Of a stretch of 15,753 nucleotides of DNA, positions 8,526-14,940 are shown piece after piece. How positions within the stretch are numbered: position 1 is the first letter of the stretch; each line of letters opens with the position of its first letter. The position numbers and the translations under genes were made by a program. Source of the DNA: Actinomycetes bacterium (lineage in GTDB: Bacteria > Actinomycetota > Acidimicrobiia > Acidimicrobiales > Palsa-688); NCBI GenBank assembly GCA_021798075.1, contig JAJZYO010000005.1, forward strand, positions 1 through 15,753. Direction: 5' to 3'. The notes beneath the pieces are model-generated. The model was not told where the DNA came from. It saw only the letters and a program-made list of their open reading frames with translations, and ran no database searches.

Positions 8526-9797
8526 TCAGCGGCCCCCGGCCGGCGATGGGGGCAGGTCCTCGTCAGCCAGGGCGCGCCCGAAGATGAGCGATGCGTTGTG
8601 GCCGCCGAAGCCGAGGCTGTTCGTCATCACGTAGCGCAGCTCGACCGGCCTCGCCCGGTCGGGCACATAGTCGAGGTCGCAATCGGGGTCGGGGTGCTCG
8701 AGGTTGATCGTGGGCGGCGCCACTCCGTTTTGCATCGCCAAGATCGAGAAAACCGACTCCAGGGCGCCGGCCGCACCGAGAGTATGCCCGGTCATGGACT
8801 TGGTAGAGGACACGGGCGGCACCCGCTCACCGAAGACACGCTTGAGCGCCAACGTCTCGATCCTGTCGTTGGGAGGTGTCGACGTGCCGTGGGCATTGAC
8901 GTAACCGACGTCGCGAGGGCCCAAGCCGGCGTCTGCCAGCGCAGCGAACATGGCCCTGACGGCCCCGTCGCCGGTCGGGTGAGGTTGGGTGATGTGGTAG
9001 GCGTCGGAGGTGGCGCCATAGCCTACGAGCTCGGCGATGATCGGGGCACCGCGGCTCAGGGCCAACTCCCGCTCTTCGAGCACGAGCGTCGCCGCCGCTT
9101 CGCCGAGCACGAAGCCGTCGCGCTCGGCGTCAAAGGGCCGGGAGGCCCGCTCGGGCTCGTCGTTGCGGGTCGACAAAGCCTTCATCGCCGCGAACCCGGC
9201 CACGCCGAGTGGGGTTATGGCAGCTTCACTGCCCCCGCAGACCATGACGTCGGCCCTACCTAGCTGGATGGTGTCGAAGGCCGTGCCGATGGCGTGGGCC
9301 GACGCCGAGCAGGCGGTCACCGTGCAGCAGTTGTAGCCGAGGAGCCCCCACTCCATGGCGATCTCGCCGGCGGCCATGTTGGGGATCATCATGGGCACTA
9401 CGTAGGGGTTGACCCACTCGGGGCCCCGGTTGACGAGCGTGCGCATCCCGTCTTCCCAGGTCTTCAAGCCCCCGATGCCGGTCGCGTACACCACCCCCGT
9501 GCGCTCGGCGGCCGAGGCGACATCGAGCTTGGACGCCTCGACTGCCTCCTTGGTCGCCACCAGGGCCAGCTGGACCACCCGGTCGAGGTGCCTGGCCCGC
9601 CGGCGCCCCAACGTCGCAGCCGGGTCGAAGCCTCGCACCTCGGCCGCGATCTTGACGGGGGACTCGCCGGCATCGAAGGCGGTGATGCGGCTCACCCCGC
9701 TTCGCCCTGCCACCAGCGCCTGCCAGGTCTCTTCCAGGTCCAGGCCGAGGGGGCTGATCACGCCCATGCCCGTCACGACAACGCGCCGGCTACCCAT
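8526..9797 (-). CDS. fabF: 3-oxoacyl-ACP synthase II (beta-ketoacyl-ACP synthase)
   Basis: FabF condenses malonyl-ACP with acyl-ACP in the elongation cycle of type II fatty acid synthesis. The 423 aa match the family length (about 410-420). The thiolase-fold active site is complete: C163 in TACSASAHA, H303 in NAHGTSTPPND, K333 in SSTKSMTGH and H338 in MTGHTLGAAG. The N-terminus RRVVVTGMGVISPLG and C-terminal NSLGFGGHN are standard. The start is the ATG at 9795-9797, and there is a TAGGAT -10-like box nine bases upstream. It stands alone here: no acpP, fabD or fabH is adjacent. It converges on the M20 gene. A polyketide KAS homologue is conceivable, but the isolated single-domain layout favours a primary fatty acid role. 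Confidence 0.94.
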   Translation of the reverse strand: MGSRRVVVTGMGVISPLGLDLEETWQALVAGRSGVSRITAFDAGESPVKIAAEVRGFDPAATLGRRRARHLDRVVQLALVATKEAVEASKLDVASAAERTGVVYATGIGGLKTWEDGMRTLVNRGPEWVNPYVVPMMIPNMAAGEIAMEWGLLGYNCCTVTACSASAHAIGTAFDTIQLGRADVMVCGGSEAAITPLGVAGFAAMKALSTRNDEPERASRPFDAERDGFVLGEAAATLVLEERELALSRGAPIIAELVGYGATSDAYHITQPHPTGDGAVRAMFAALADAGLGPRDVGYVNAHGTSTPPNDRIETLALKRVFGERVPPVSSTKSMTGHTLGAAGALESVFSILAMQNGVAPPTINLEHPDPDCDLDYVPDRARPVELRYVMTNSLGFGGHNASLIFGRALADEDLPPSPAGGR

Positions 9798-9806
9798 CGT
9801 CCTCGA

Positions 9807-9812
9807 ATCCTA
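9807..9812 (-). promoter_or_regulatory. Putative -10 box for fabF
   Basis: On the minus strand TAGGAT is followed by nine bases (TCGAGGACG) and the fabF ATG, so any leader would be at most about two bases long. GAGG in the spacer is too close to the ATG for a normal ribosome binding site. The call is based on spacing alone. A second TATGAT hexamer occurs further up at 9956-9961 on the same strand, without a matching -35. Confidence 0.4.
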
Positions 9813-9871
9813 GGTGACCCAAACGTGCCCGGATGTTACCGGCCCTCCGCTGGGCCCCGGTGCTGGTCCGG

Positions 9872-9915
9872 CGGCGGGGCGGGCCGGCGGGGCGGGCCGG
9901 CGGGGCGGGCCGGCG
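9872..9915. repeat. 13-bp G-rich tandem repeat, 3.4 copies
   Basis: The unit CGGCGGGGCGGGC occurs three times with no mismatch at 9872-9884, 9885-9897 and 9898-9910, followed by a partial CGGCG. On the plus strand the array contains six runs of three or four guanines separated by one to six bases, so it has strong G-quadruplex potential. It lies 75-118 bp upstream of the fabF start codon. Confidence 0.9.
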
Positions 9916-9964
9916 AGCCAAACGGCTGAAGTGCTCAAAAAGCTGATGAACGTAGATCATAAAA

Positions 9965-10021
9965 GGCCACATTCACAAGATTTGAACGATAAAAGTGACC
10001 TCATTTCTGACCGATGTGGCC
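9965..10021. repeat. 8-bp inverted repeat flanking an AT-rich island
   Basis: GGCCACAT (9965-9972) and ATGTGGCC (10014-10021) are perfect inverted copies separated by 41 bp of unusually AT-rich sequence, including TTTGAACGATAAAAG. It could be a pair of operator half-sites or a loop, but arms this short may also arise by chance. Confidence 0.4.
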
Positions 10022-10167
10022 TGGGCACCACCACATCCACCAGGTTCTTGTCAGCCGGTTGCGCGTTCGACCCACCCACACGAGTGCCTCGCCGCTGCGC
10101 CCTACCCATGCCCGTCCTGTGATTGGTCGAGGAAAGGCGCCGGCGACGCCCGGCGCCGTGCCCGCGG

Positions 10168-10173
10168 TAGCGT
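10168..10173 (+). promoter_or_regulatory. Putative -10 box of a leaderless small gene
   Basis: TAGCGT is followed by six bases (TGCCTG) and then the ATG at 10180. This is the same TANNNT-N6-ATG geometry as glgE. No ribosome binding site is present, so this spacing is the main support for both the promoter and the start codon. Confidence 0.42.
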
Positions 10174-10179
10174 TGCCTG

Positions 10180-10383
10180 ATGGCCTCGACCGACCGCCCC
10201 ATGGCACAGAGGGATCCCGAAGTCCCGGAAGCGGACGCCTTGGAGCAGTCCGAGCCCGCGGCGCCCGGCCCCGCCAACGGTGACTCCGAACCCGTCCCGC
10301 GACCGGTGATGAGCTTCGAAGTGCCCGAAGCTGACGCCATCGAGCAGTCCCAAGAAGTACCCGAAGACGACGACTGGCGCTAA
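10180..10383 (+). CDS. Small acidic protein with duplicated VPEADAxEQS motif
   Basis: A 67-aa, acidic, Pro-rich and probably disordered protein of unknown function. Residues about 14-24 (EVPEADALEQS) recur at about 47-57 (EVPEADAIEQS), and a third partial EVPEDDDWR ends the protein. I recall small actinobacterial hypothetical proteins with repeated ADxxEQ motifs ending in D-D-[YW]-R, and this looks like one of them; that resemblance is from memory. No cysteine, membrane segment or enzyme motif is visible. The duplicated motif, the acidic C-terminus and a leaderless-type -10 box six bases upstream argue for a real gene despite its size. It is transcribed alone, away from fabF and towards the 3' end of pcrA. 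It might bind a partner through each copy of the motif, but that is only inference. Confidence 0.68.
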   Translation: MASTDRPMAQRDPEVPEADALEQSEPAAPGPANGDSEPVPRPVMSFEVPEADAIEQSQEVPEDDDWR

Positions 10384-10450
10384 GGCCGCGAGGCTGGCGA
10401 CGGGCGCTCGCCGGCAGCACACCGACGCTGGTCGGGGCCTGGGCCCCCGG

Positions 10451-10528
10451 GGTCAGGCCCGCTTCGCCGGACCTCGAGGGTCAGGCCCGCTTCGCCGGAT
10501 CCCGGGGCCCTACAGTCAGGCCCGCTTC
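10451..10528. repeat. Three direct copies of the pcrA 3' terminal sequence
   Basis: GTCAGGCCCGCTTC occurs at 10452-10465, 10480-10493 and 10515-10528. The third copy is the end of pcrA itself (codons for Lys-Arg-Ala and the stop). The first two copies match over 21 bp, also sharing the flanking GCCGGA. Their stop-like TGA triplets are 28 and 35 bp apart and so not in one frame. Next to the array, GGGGCCTGGGCCCC (10434-10447) can form a 5-bp GC hairpin with no T tract. Confidence 0.85.
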
Positions 10529-13044
10529 AAAGGGGTCAGGTGGAGGCTGAAGCGCTTCTCGCCGGCACTCGGGAACCTGATCGTCGCCTCGGCCTCTTGG
10601 CCCTCCCCGCTCACCTCGATCACCACCCCTTCGCCATAGCGCGCGTGCACGACGGCCTCGCCGGCCCGCAGCCCGAGCTGCTCTGCCCCCGTGCCGTGCA
10701 CTGGCGCACCCGGCCGGCCCCGCCGGAGCGCCGCCTCGACGAGCTCGGAACGTACCTCGGCGCGTGAGCGGCCCGTGAGCGCGCGCCGCTGGCGCCCGAC
10801 CCCCTCCTTGCCGAACAGGTGCTCGGGGATCTCGTTCACGAAGCGGCTCGGCGCGTTGTACTGTACGGCACCCCACAAGCTCCGGCACCAGGCGTAGGAG
10901 AGGTAGAGGCGCTCCCTGGCCCGTGTGACCCCCACGTAGCAGAGGCGGCGCTCCTCTTCGAGCTCATGGTCTTCGCCAAGGGCGCGAAGGTGCGGGAAGA
11001 TGCCCTCTTCCATGCCAGCCATGAAGACGACCGGGTACTCGAGGCCCTTGGCTGTGTGCAGAGTCATGAGCGTGACGGCCGAGCCGTCCCCTTCCACCTC
11101 GTCGGCATCCGTGACCAGGCTCGCCTCCTCCAGGAAGTCCTCGAGGCTGCCGGCCTGCCACGCCGCCCCCAGCAGCTCCTCAACGTTTTCCACCCGCCCC
11201 TCGATCTCTACCGGCGTCGCGTCCTCGGCTCGCAGCTCCTCCAGGTAGTGGGTCCGGTCCAAGACGGCCTGGAGGAGCTCGCCGGCGCCGGCGCCTTGGG
11301 GGACCTCGTCGGCAGAGGCCAGGATCTCGTCGAAGGCGTCGGCGGGGCGAGCACCCGTAGCGCTCCCGGCTATGGCCTCCTCGGCGCCGGCACCCCTAGC
11401 GCTCCCGGCTATGGCCTCCTCGGCGCCGGCACCCCTAGCGCTCCCGGCCACGCCTACCTCGCCGGCACTGCTCCGCCCCTCGCCGGCACTGCTCCGCCCC
11501 TCGCCGGCACTGCTCCGCCCCTCGCCGGCACTGCTCCGCCCCTCGCCGGCACTGCTCCGCCCCTCTCCGGCGCCGGCCTCCCGCCCAGCCTCATCGGGCC
11601 GGCCGGCGCCGGCGAGCATCGCCCGCAACCCCGTCATGAGCTGCAGGAACGAGCTCACGCCGGCGAGCGCCCTCCCGGAAACGCCCGCTTCTTGGGCATG
11701 GGAGAGCGCCTCACTGAAGGGCACCCCGTTGCCTGTCGCCCAGGCGTCCAGTTTGGCGACGCTCGTGTCTCCCACGCCCCGCCGGGGAACGTTGAGGACC
11801 CTCTTCGTCGAGACTTCGTCGTCGGGGTTCGCGATCGCGTGGAGGTAGGCGAGAAGGTCCTTCACCTCGCGGCGTTCGTAAAACCGGGCGCCGCCGGCGA
11901 CCTTGTAGGGGACCTGACGCCGGGCCAGCTCTTCCTCTATGGCCCTGCTCTGGGCGTTGGTCCGGTAAAACACCGCGAAGTCGCCCCAGCGGTACCCGTG
12001 CTCCGCCCGCTGGCGCTCGATCTCGCCGACGATGAAGGAAGCCTCGTCGTGCTCGTCTTCGGCGACGTAGCGGGCCAGGCGCTCGCCGGCGCCCTGGTCG
12101 GTCCAGAGCTCCTTCGGCTTGCGGGCCAGGTTGTTGGAGATGACCGCGTTGGCGGCATCGAGGATCGTCTGGGTGGAACGGTAGTTGCGGTCCAGCACGA
12201 CGACGGTGGCGTCGGGGAACGCCCGCTCGAACTCCAAGATGTTGCGTACGTCGGCGCCCCGCCACCCATATATGGCTTGGTCCGAGTCGCCCACCACCGT
12301 CACCTGGTGGTGGCCGCCGCCCAGGGCCAGGACAATCTCGTTTTGAGCGTGGTTGGTGTCCTGGTACTCGTCGACGAGCAGGTGAGCGAAGCGCTCCCGG
12401 TAGGGCTCCAGGACCTCGGGATGCTGGTGGAACAGCTGCACCGTCGCCATGAGCAGGTCATCGAAGTCGAGGGCGTTGGCCGCGGCCAACCTCTTTTGGT
12501 ACTCGGCGTAGACATCGGCCACCCTGCGCTCGAACGGCGACCGCCGGGTCCTCTCCGCGTACTCGGCCGGCCCGAACAGCTCGTTCTTGGCCGACGAGAT
12601 GGCTGCGTGCACCGCCCGGGGAGGGAACTTCTTGTGGTCCAAGCCGAGATCGCGCACTACGTAACCGGTGAGCCTCACGGCGTCGGCCTGGTCATAGATG
12701 GAAAACGAACGCTGCCGCCCGAGCACGGCCGCCTCCCGGCGCAATATCCGCACGCACGCAGCGTGGAACGTGGAGATCCACATACGCGCGGCCACGGGGC
12801 CCACCAGGGACGCGACACGTTCGCGCATCTCGTCGGCCGCTTTGTTGGTGAAAGTGATGGCAAGGATGCCGAAAGGAGAAATGCCTTTTTCACGCACCAG
12901 CCACGCGACACGGTGCGTGAGGACCCGGGTCTTACCCGAGCCGGCGCCCGCCACCACGAGCAGCGGGCCGCCTTCGTGGGTCACTGCCTGGAGCTGCGCG
13001 GGGTTGAGGCCCTCCAAGAAGTCCTGGGTACTAGTGACCGGCAA
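10516..13044 (-). CDS. pcrA: ATP-dependent DNA helicase PcrA/UvrD with repeat-containing insertion
   Basis: An 842-aa superfamily 1A 3'-5' helicase for nucleotide excision repair, replication restart and recombinase removal. Visible motifs are Walker A GAGSGKT (33-39, K38), motif Ia around ITFTNKAADEM (63-73), Walker B LLVDEYQDT (222-230), motif III QAIYGWRGAD (256-265), motif IV DRNYRS (285-290), motif V TLHTAKGLEYPVVF (661-674) and motif VI YVGVTRARERLYL (703-715). The C-terminus (about 794-840, VVHARYGEGVV to TPLKRA) is the Tudor-like domain that in relatives binds RNA polymerase. Residues about 480-585, in the 2B region, are a low-complexity Ala/Gly/Ser/Glu insertion built from DNA tandem repeats. 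Most relatives are about 720-780 aa, so the insertion explains the extra length. The start is a TTG at 13042-13044; no better codon lies nearby and no clear ribosome binding site is seen. It follows guaB3 by 68 bp, probably in the same transcript. Confidence 0.96.
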   Translation of the reverse strand: MPVTSTQDFLEGLNPAQLQAVTHEGGPLLVVAGAGSGKTRVLTHRVAWLVREKGISPFGILAITFTNKAADEMRERVASLVGPVAARMWISTFHAACVRILRREAAVLGRQRSFSIYDQADAVRLTGYVVRDLGLDHKKFPPRAVHAAISSAKNELFGPAEYAERTRRSPFERRVADVYAEYQKRLAAANALDFDDLLMATVQLFHQHPEVLEPYRERFAHLLVDEYQDTNHAQNEIVLALGGGHHQVTVVGDSDQAIYGWRGADVRNILEFERAFPDATVVVLDRNYRSTQTILDAANAVISNNLARKPKELWTDQGAGERLARYVAEDEHDEASFIVGEIERQRAEHGYRWGDFAVFYRTNAQSRAIEEELARRQVPYKVAGGARFYERREVKDLLAYLHAIANPDDEVSTKRVLNVPRRGVGDTSVAKLDAWATGNGVPFSEALSHAQEAGVSGRALAGVSSFLQLMTGLRAMLAGAGRPDEAGREAGAGEGRSSAGEGRSSAGEGRSSAGEGRSSAGEGRSSAGEVGVAGSARGAGAEEAIAGSARGAGAEEAIAGSATGARPADAFDEILASADEVPQGAGAGELLQAVLDRTHYLEELRAEDATPVEIEGRVENVEELLGAAWQAGSLEDFLEEASLVTDADEVEGDGSAVTLMTLHTAKGLEYPVVFMAGMEEGIFPHLRALGEDHELEEERRLCYVGVTRARERLYLSYAWCRSLWGAVQYNAPSRFVNEIPEHLFGKEGVGRQRRALTGRSRAEVRSELVEAALRRGRPGAPVHGTGAEQLGLRAGEAVVHARYGEGVVIEVSGEGQEAEATIRFPSAGEKRFSLHLTPLKRA
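11345..11447. repeat. 39-bp minisatellite inside pcrA (two perfect copies plus a partial third)
   Basis: Copies at 11370-11408 and 11409-11447 are identical over 39 bp. A partial third copy (about 11347-11369) matches its end with one change. In PcrA they encode GSARGAGAEEAIA twice (residues 534-559), followed by GSATGA. The unit is a multiple of three, so copy-number change would keep the frame. Confidence 0.93.
11458..11562. repeat. 21-bp minisatellite inside pcrA (five perfect copies)
   Basis: Five head-to-tail 21-bp units are identical base for base. On the minus strand they encode GEGRSSA five times (residues 493-527). Each unit contains the palindrome GCCGGC. The lack of any synonymous difference points to recent expansion or homogenisation. 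There are no spacers, so it is not a CRISPR array. Confidence 0.96.
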
Positions 13045-13112
13045 ATGGCCGGCTTGTGCTGCCCGCGGCCCTGTGCCAGCGGGACCAGTCTCCGGAGCGC
13101 CAGCCCCCGTGG

Positions 13113-14273
13113 TCAGTGCCCCATCCCTACGCGCTGGGAAAGCTGAAGCGCTTTGCCCTCAGTGAGAAGTGCCGGGGCCACCATCACCTCTGCCTTCTGG
13201 AACTCCTTCAAGGTCTCGTATCCACAGGTCGCCATCGAAGTCCTGAGCGCCCCGAAGAGGTTGAGGCGCCCGTCGTTGTCGTGCGCCGGCCCCACCAAGA
13301 TCTCCCGCAAGCTGCCCCGCACCTCGGTCTTGACCCGAGCACCGCGTGGCAACGTGGGGTGGAACGTCGCCATCCCCCAGTGGTAGCCGTGGCCCGGTGC
13401 CTCCGTCGCTGCGGCCAGAGGCGAGCCGAGCATAACGGCGTCCGCCCCGCACACGATCGCCTTGGCGACGTCGCCGCCGGTTGCCATCCCGCCGTCCGCG
13501 ATCACCTGGACGTAGACACCGGTCTCGTCGAGGTGCTGGGCGCGAGCAGCCCTCGCGTCCGCGATCGCGGTCGCTTGCGGGACGCCGATGCCGAGCACCC
13601 CCCTGGTCGTGCAGGCATGGCCCGGTCCCACGCCCACCAGGACGCCGGCCGCGCCGGTCCGCATGAGGTGGAGCGCGGCTTGGTAGGAAGCGCAGCCCCC
13701 GACGATCACGGGCAGCTCGTACTCGCGGATGAAGCGCTTCAGGTTGAGAGGCTCCGAGGTCTTGGAGACATGCTCGGCAGACACAACGGTCCCCTGCACC
13801 ACGAACAAGTCGAGCTCCGCCTCCACCAAGGTCTTCGCGAACTGCGTAGTGCGTTGGGGGGTGAGCGACGCGCACGCGACCACGCCGGCAGCCTTGATCT
13901 CACGTATGCGGGCTGATATCAGCTCGGCCTTGATCGGCTCGGAGTAGATCTGCTGCATCCGGGCGGTCGCTTTGTCCGGCGCCAGCTGGGCTATCTCCTC
14001 GAAGTAGGGCTCGGGGTCCTCGTAACGAGCCCACAGGCCCTCCAGGTTGAGCACGCCCACGCCCCCGAGACGCCCGATCTCTATCGCGGTAGAAGGGCTC
14101 ACCACGCCGTCCATGGCGGCGCCCATCAAGGGCAGCTCGAAGCGGAAAGCATCGATCTCCCAAGAGATATCCACATCCTCGGGGTCCCGCGTCCGCCTGC
14201 TCGGGACGATCGCTATGTCGTCGAAGCCGTAGGCGCGCCGCCCTGATTTGCCCTTGCCGATCTCGATCTCCAC
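13113..14273 (-). CDS. guaB3: GuaB3-type IMP dehydrogenase family protein (no CBS domains)
   Basis: A 386-aa TIM-barrel protein of the IMPDH/GMP reductase family, of the GuaB3 subgroup widespread in actinobacteria and cyanobacteria. It lacks the CBS pair of canonical GuaB. The catalytic loop GVGPGHACTTRGVLGIGVPQ places the nucleophile at C221. IADGGMATGGDVAKAI (258-273) is the nucleotide phosphate site, with D260. The N-terminal GFDDIAIVPSRRTRDPEDVD is typical of GuaB3. A cyanobacterial GuaB3 is reported to have IMP dehydrogenase activity, so oxidation of IMP to XMP with NAD is likely, but GMP reductase-like activity cannot be excluded. The start is the GTG at 14271-14273, with GAGAGGA seven bases upstream. 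A TAGACT box (14311-14316) would give a leader of about 30 nt, unlike the leaderless genes nearby. An overlapping ATG at 14279-14281 is out of frame. pcrA follows. Confidence 0.93.
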   Translation of the reverse strand: MEIEIGKGKSGRRAYGFDDIAIVPSRRTRDPEDVDISWEIDAFRFELPLMGAAMDGVVSPSTAIEIGRLGGVGVLNLEGLWARYEDPEPYFEEIAQLAPDKATARMQQIYSEPIKAELISARIREIKAAGVVACASLTPQRTTQFAKTLVEAELDLFVVQGTVVSAEHVSKTSEPLNLKRFIREYELPVIVGGCASYQAALHLMRTGAAGVLVGVGPGHACTTRGVLGIGVPQATAIADARAARAQHLDETGVYVQVIADGGMATGGDVAKAIVCGADAVMLGSPLAAATEAPGHGYHWGMATFHPTLPRGARVKTEVRGSLREILVGPAHDNDGRLNLFGALRTSMATCGYETLKEFQKAEVMVAPALLTEGKALQLSQRVGMGH

Positions 14274-14280
14274 GCTGCCA

Positions 14281-14316
14281 TCCTCTCGTCGCCGGGTCTG
14301 GTGCTACCCGAGTCTA
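14281..14316 (-). promoter_or_regulatory. guaB3 promoter -10 box and ribosome binding site
   Basis: On the minus strand TAGACT (14311-14316) is followed 24 bp later by GAGAGGA (14281-14287), then seven bases and the GTG start. This is a conventional leadered layout and supports the GTG at 14273. No good -35 hexamer is visible. Confidence 0.45.
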
Positions 14317-14341
14317 TTGAGCGGGCGGGCGCGAACCAGAG

Positions 14342-14680
14342 CTAGGCGCCGGAGAGCCCGATGGCGATCCGGCCGGGCGCTTCGGCACGCGAAGGCCCCC
14401 TCTGACTGCTCACGCCCTCGGGCGGGGGCGGCTGGCCGGTCGAACGCTCGCTCGCCATCAGGTACAGGCCAGCGCTACCCAGCCCGCCGGCCTGAGGTCC
14501 AGGGGCACTGGGTGGGGCGGCAGCTGAACGGCCCATCGCCAGCTCGGCGCGCCGTGTCACCGGCAGCACTGGCGGCAAGGGCTGGTCATCGCGAACCGAT
14601 GGAGGGGCGAGCGAGCCCCCGCACCTGACACACGCGGTCCTCTCGGGGCCGTTGGGTACGCCGCATCGAGGGCAGGTCAT
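14342..14680 (-). CDS. Small zinc-ribbon protein with Pro/Ala-rich tail
   Basis: A 112-aa protein of unknown function. The N-terminus MTCPRCGVPNGPERTACVRC carries two CxxC knuckles (C3/C6 and C17/C20), a zinc-ribbon of the kind found at the start of many bacterial hypothetical proteins. The remaining 90 residues are Pro, Ala and Gly rich with no membrane segment and are probably disordered. The tail contains LPVTRRAELAMGRSAA and SAGLYLMASERS, which I do not recognise. The start is the ATG at 14678-14680, directly at the first CxxC. There is no ribosome binding site, but a TAGCCT box ends nine bases upstream. It lies between a 61-aa gene and guaB3 on the same strand. The zinc knuckles are clear; a role in protein or nucleic acid binding is only a guess. 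Confidence 0.72.
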   Translation of the reverse strand: MTCPRCGVPNGPERTACVRCGGSLAPPSVRDDQPLPPVLPVTRRAELAMGRSAAAPPSAPGPQAGGLGSAGLYLMASERSTGQPPPPEGVSSQRGPSRAEAPGRIAIGLSGA

Positions 14681-14689
14681 GTCGCTACC

Positions 14690-14695
14690 AGGCTA
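14690..14695 (-). promoter_or_regulatory. Putative -10 box for the zinc-ribbon gene
   Basis: On the minus strand TAGCCT is followed by nine bases (GGTAGCGAC) and the ATG, the same spacing as the fabF box. It would give a nearly leaderless mRNA. Supported by spacing only. Confidence 0.35.
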
Positions 14696-14746
14696 TCCCC
14701 AAGCTGCCACAGAGTGTCCGCGACAACTTCGACCAACCCCATCAGC

Positions 14747-14932
14747 TTACACGCTCGGCGCCCGGCTCGCGGTCTCTTCGTCGGGCCCGCCCGCGCCAGC
14801 CAGGCTCTCGAGCACCTGGCGCAGCCCGCCTGTCTTCAAGTTGGCGATCGCCCGCCCGGGCGTCACCTCTCCCCGCTCCCACTCCATCCACGCCTCGAGG
14901 AGCTTGGCCGGGTCCGGAGGAGGCAACTCCAT
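14747..14932 (-). CDS. Small conserved-looking protein (61 aa), unknown function
   Basis: The frame encodes MELPPPDPAKLLEAWMEWE, then RGEVTPGRAIANLKTGGLRQ and an acidic tail. The amphipathic, Trp/Glu-rich N-terminal half followed by TPGRAIANLKTGGL looks like a small actinobacterial family that I recall but cannot name. The frame stays open upstream to an ATG at 15011-15013 (88 aa), but the extra residues (PMDLGRNPKRTLPVVARLWW) are partly encoded by short tandem repeats. I prefer the ATG at 14930-14932, because a TATGGT box ends eight bases before it and the family-like sequence begins there. No cysteine, membrane helix or enzyme motif is seen. It sits between the LCP gene and the zinc-ribbon gene on the same strand. 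Function unknown. Confidence 0.7.
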   Translation of the reverse strand: MELPPPDPAKLLEAWMEWERGEVTPGRAIANLKTGGLRQVLESLAGAGGPDEETASRAPSV

Positions 14933-14940
14933 GGGCCGCC

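Larger units (their letters stand above)
9798..10179. other. 382-bp gene-free region between fabF and a small plus-strand gene
   Basis: This divergent intergenic stretch holds, in order, the fabF -10-like box, a GC-rich 13-bp tandem repeat (9872-9910), an AT-rich island (about 9930-10010) bracketed by an 8-bp inverted repeat, about 140 bp of featureless GC-rich DNA, and the -10 box of the small gene at 10180. An open frame from the ATG at 9946 (58 codons) has no recognisable composition or motif and is not called. I see no tRNA or convincing small RNA. Confidence 0.6.

Noticed and set aside
10020..10095. tRNA-like stretch containing GCGTTCGACCC.
   Set aside because: The T-loop-like bases are not flanked by a pairing T stem, and no acceptor or anticodon arm can be folded around them.
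9946..10122. 58-codon open frame starting in the AT-rich island.
   Set aside because: No ribosome binding site or -10 box at leaderless spacing, no recognisable composition; it crosses the inverted repeat and the AT-rich island, which look regulatory.
11345..11562. CRISPR-like array.
   Set aside because: Repeats are contiguous with no unique spacers and are an in-frame part of pcrA.
10819..13146. 775-codon open frame antisense to pcrA, and others such as 3280-4794 and 1478-2530 opposite glgE and treS.
   Set aside because: These are antisense to confidently identified enzymes. High GC makes stop codons rare on the opposite strand, and the translations are rich in Gly, Arg, Val and Leu without any recognisable motif.
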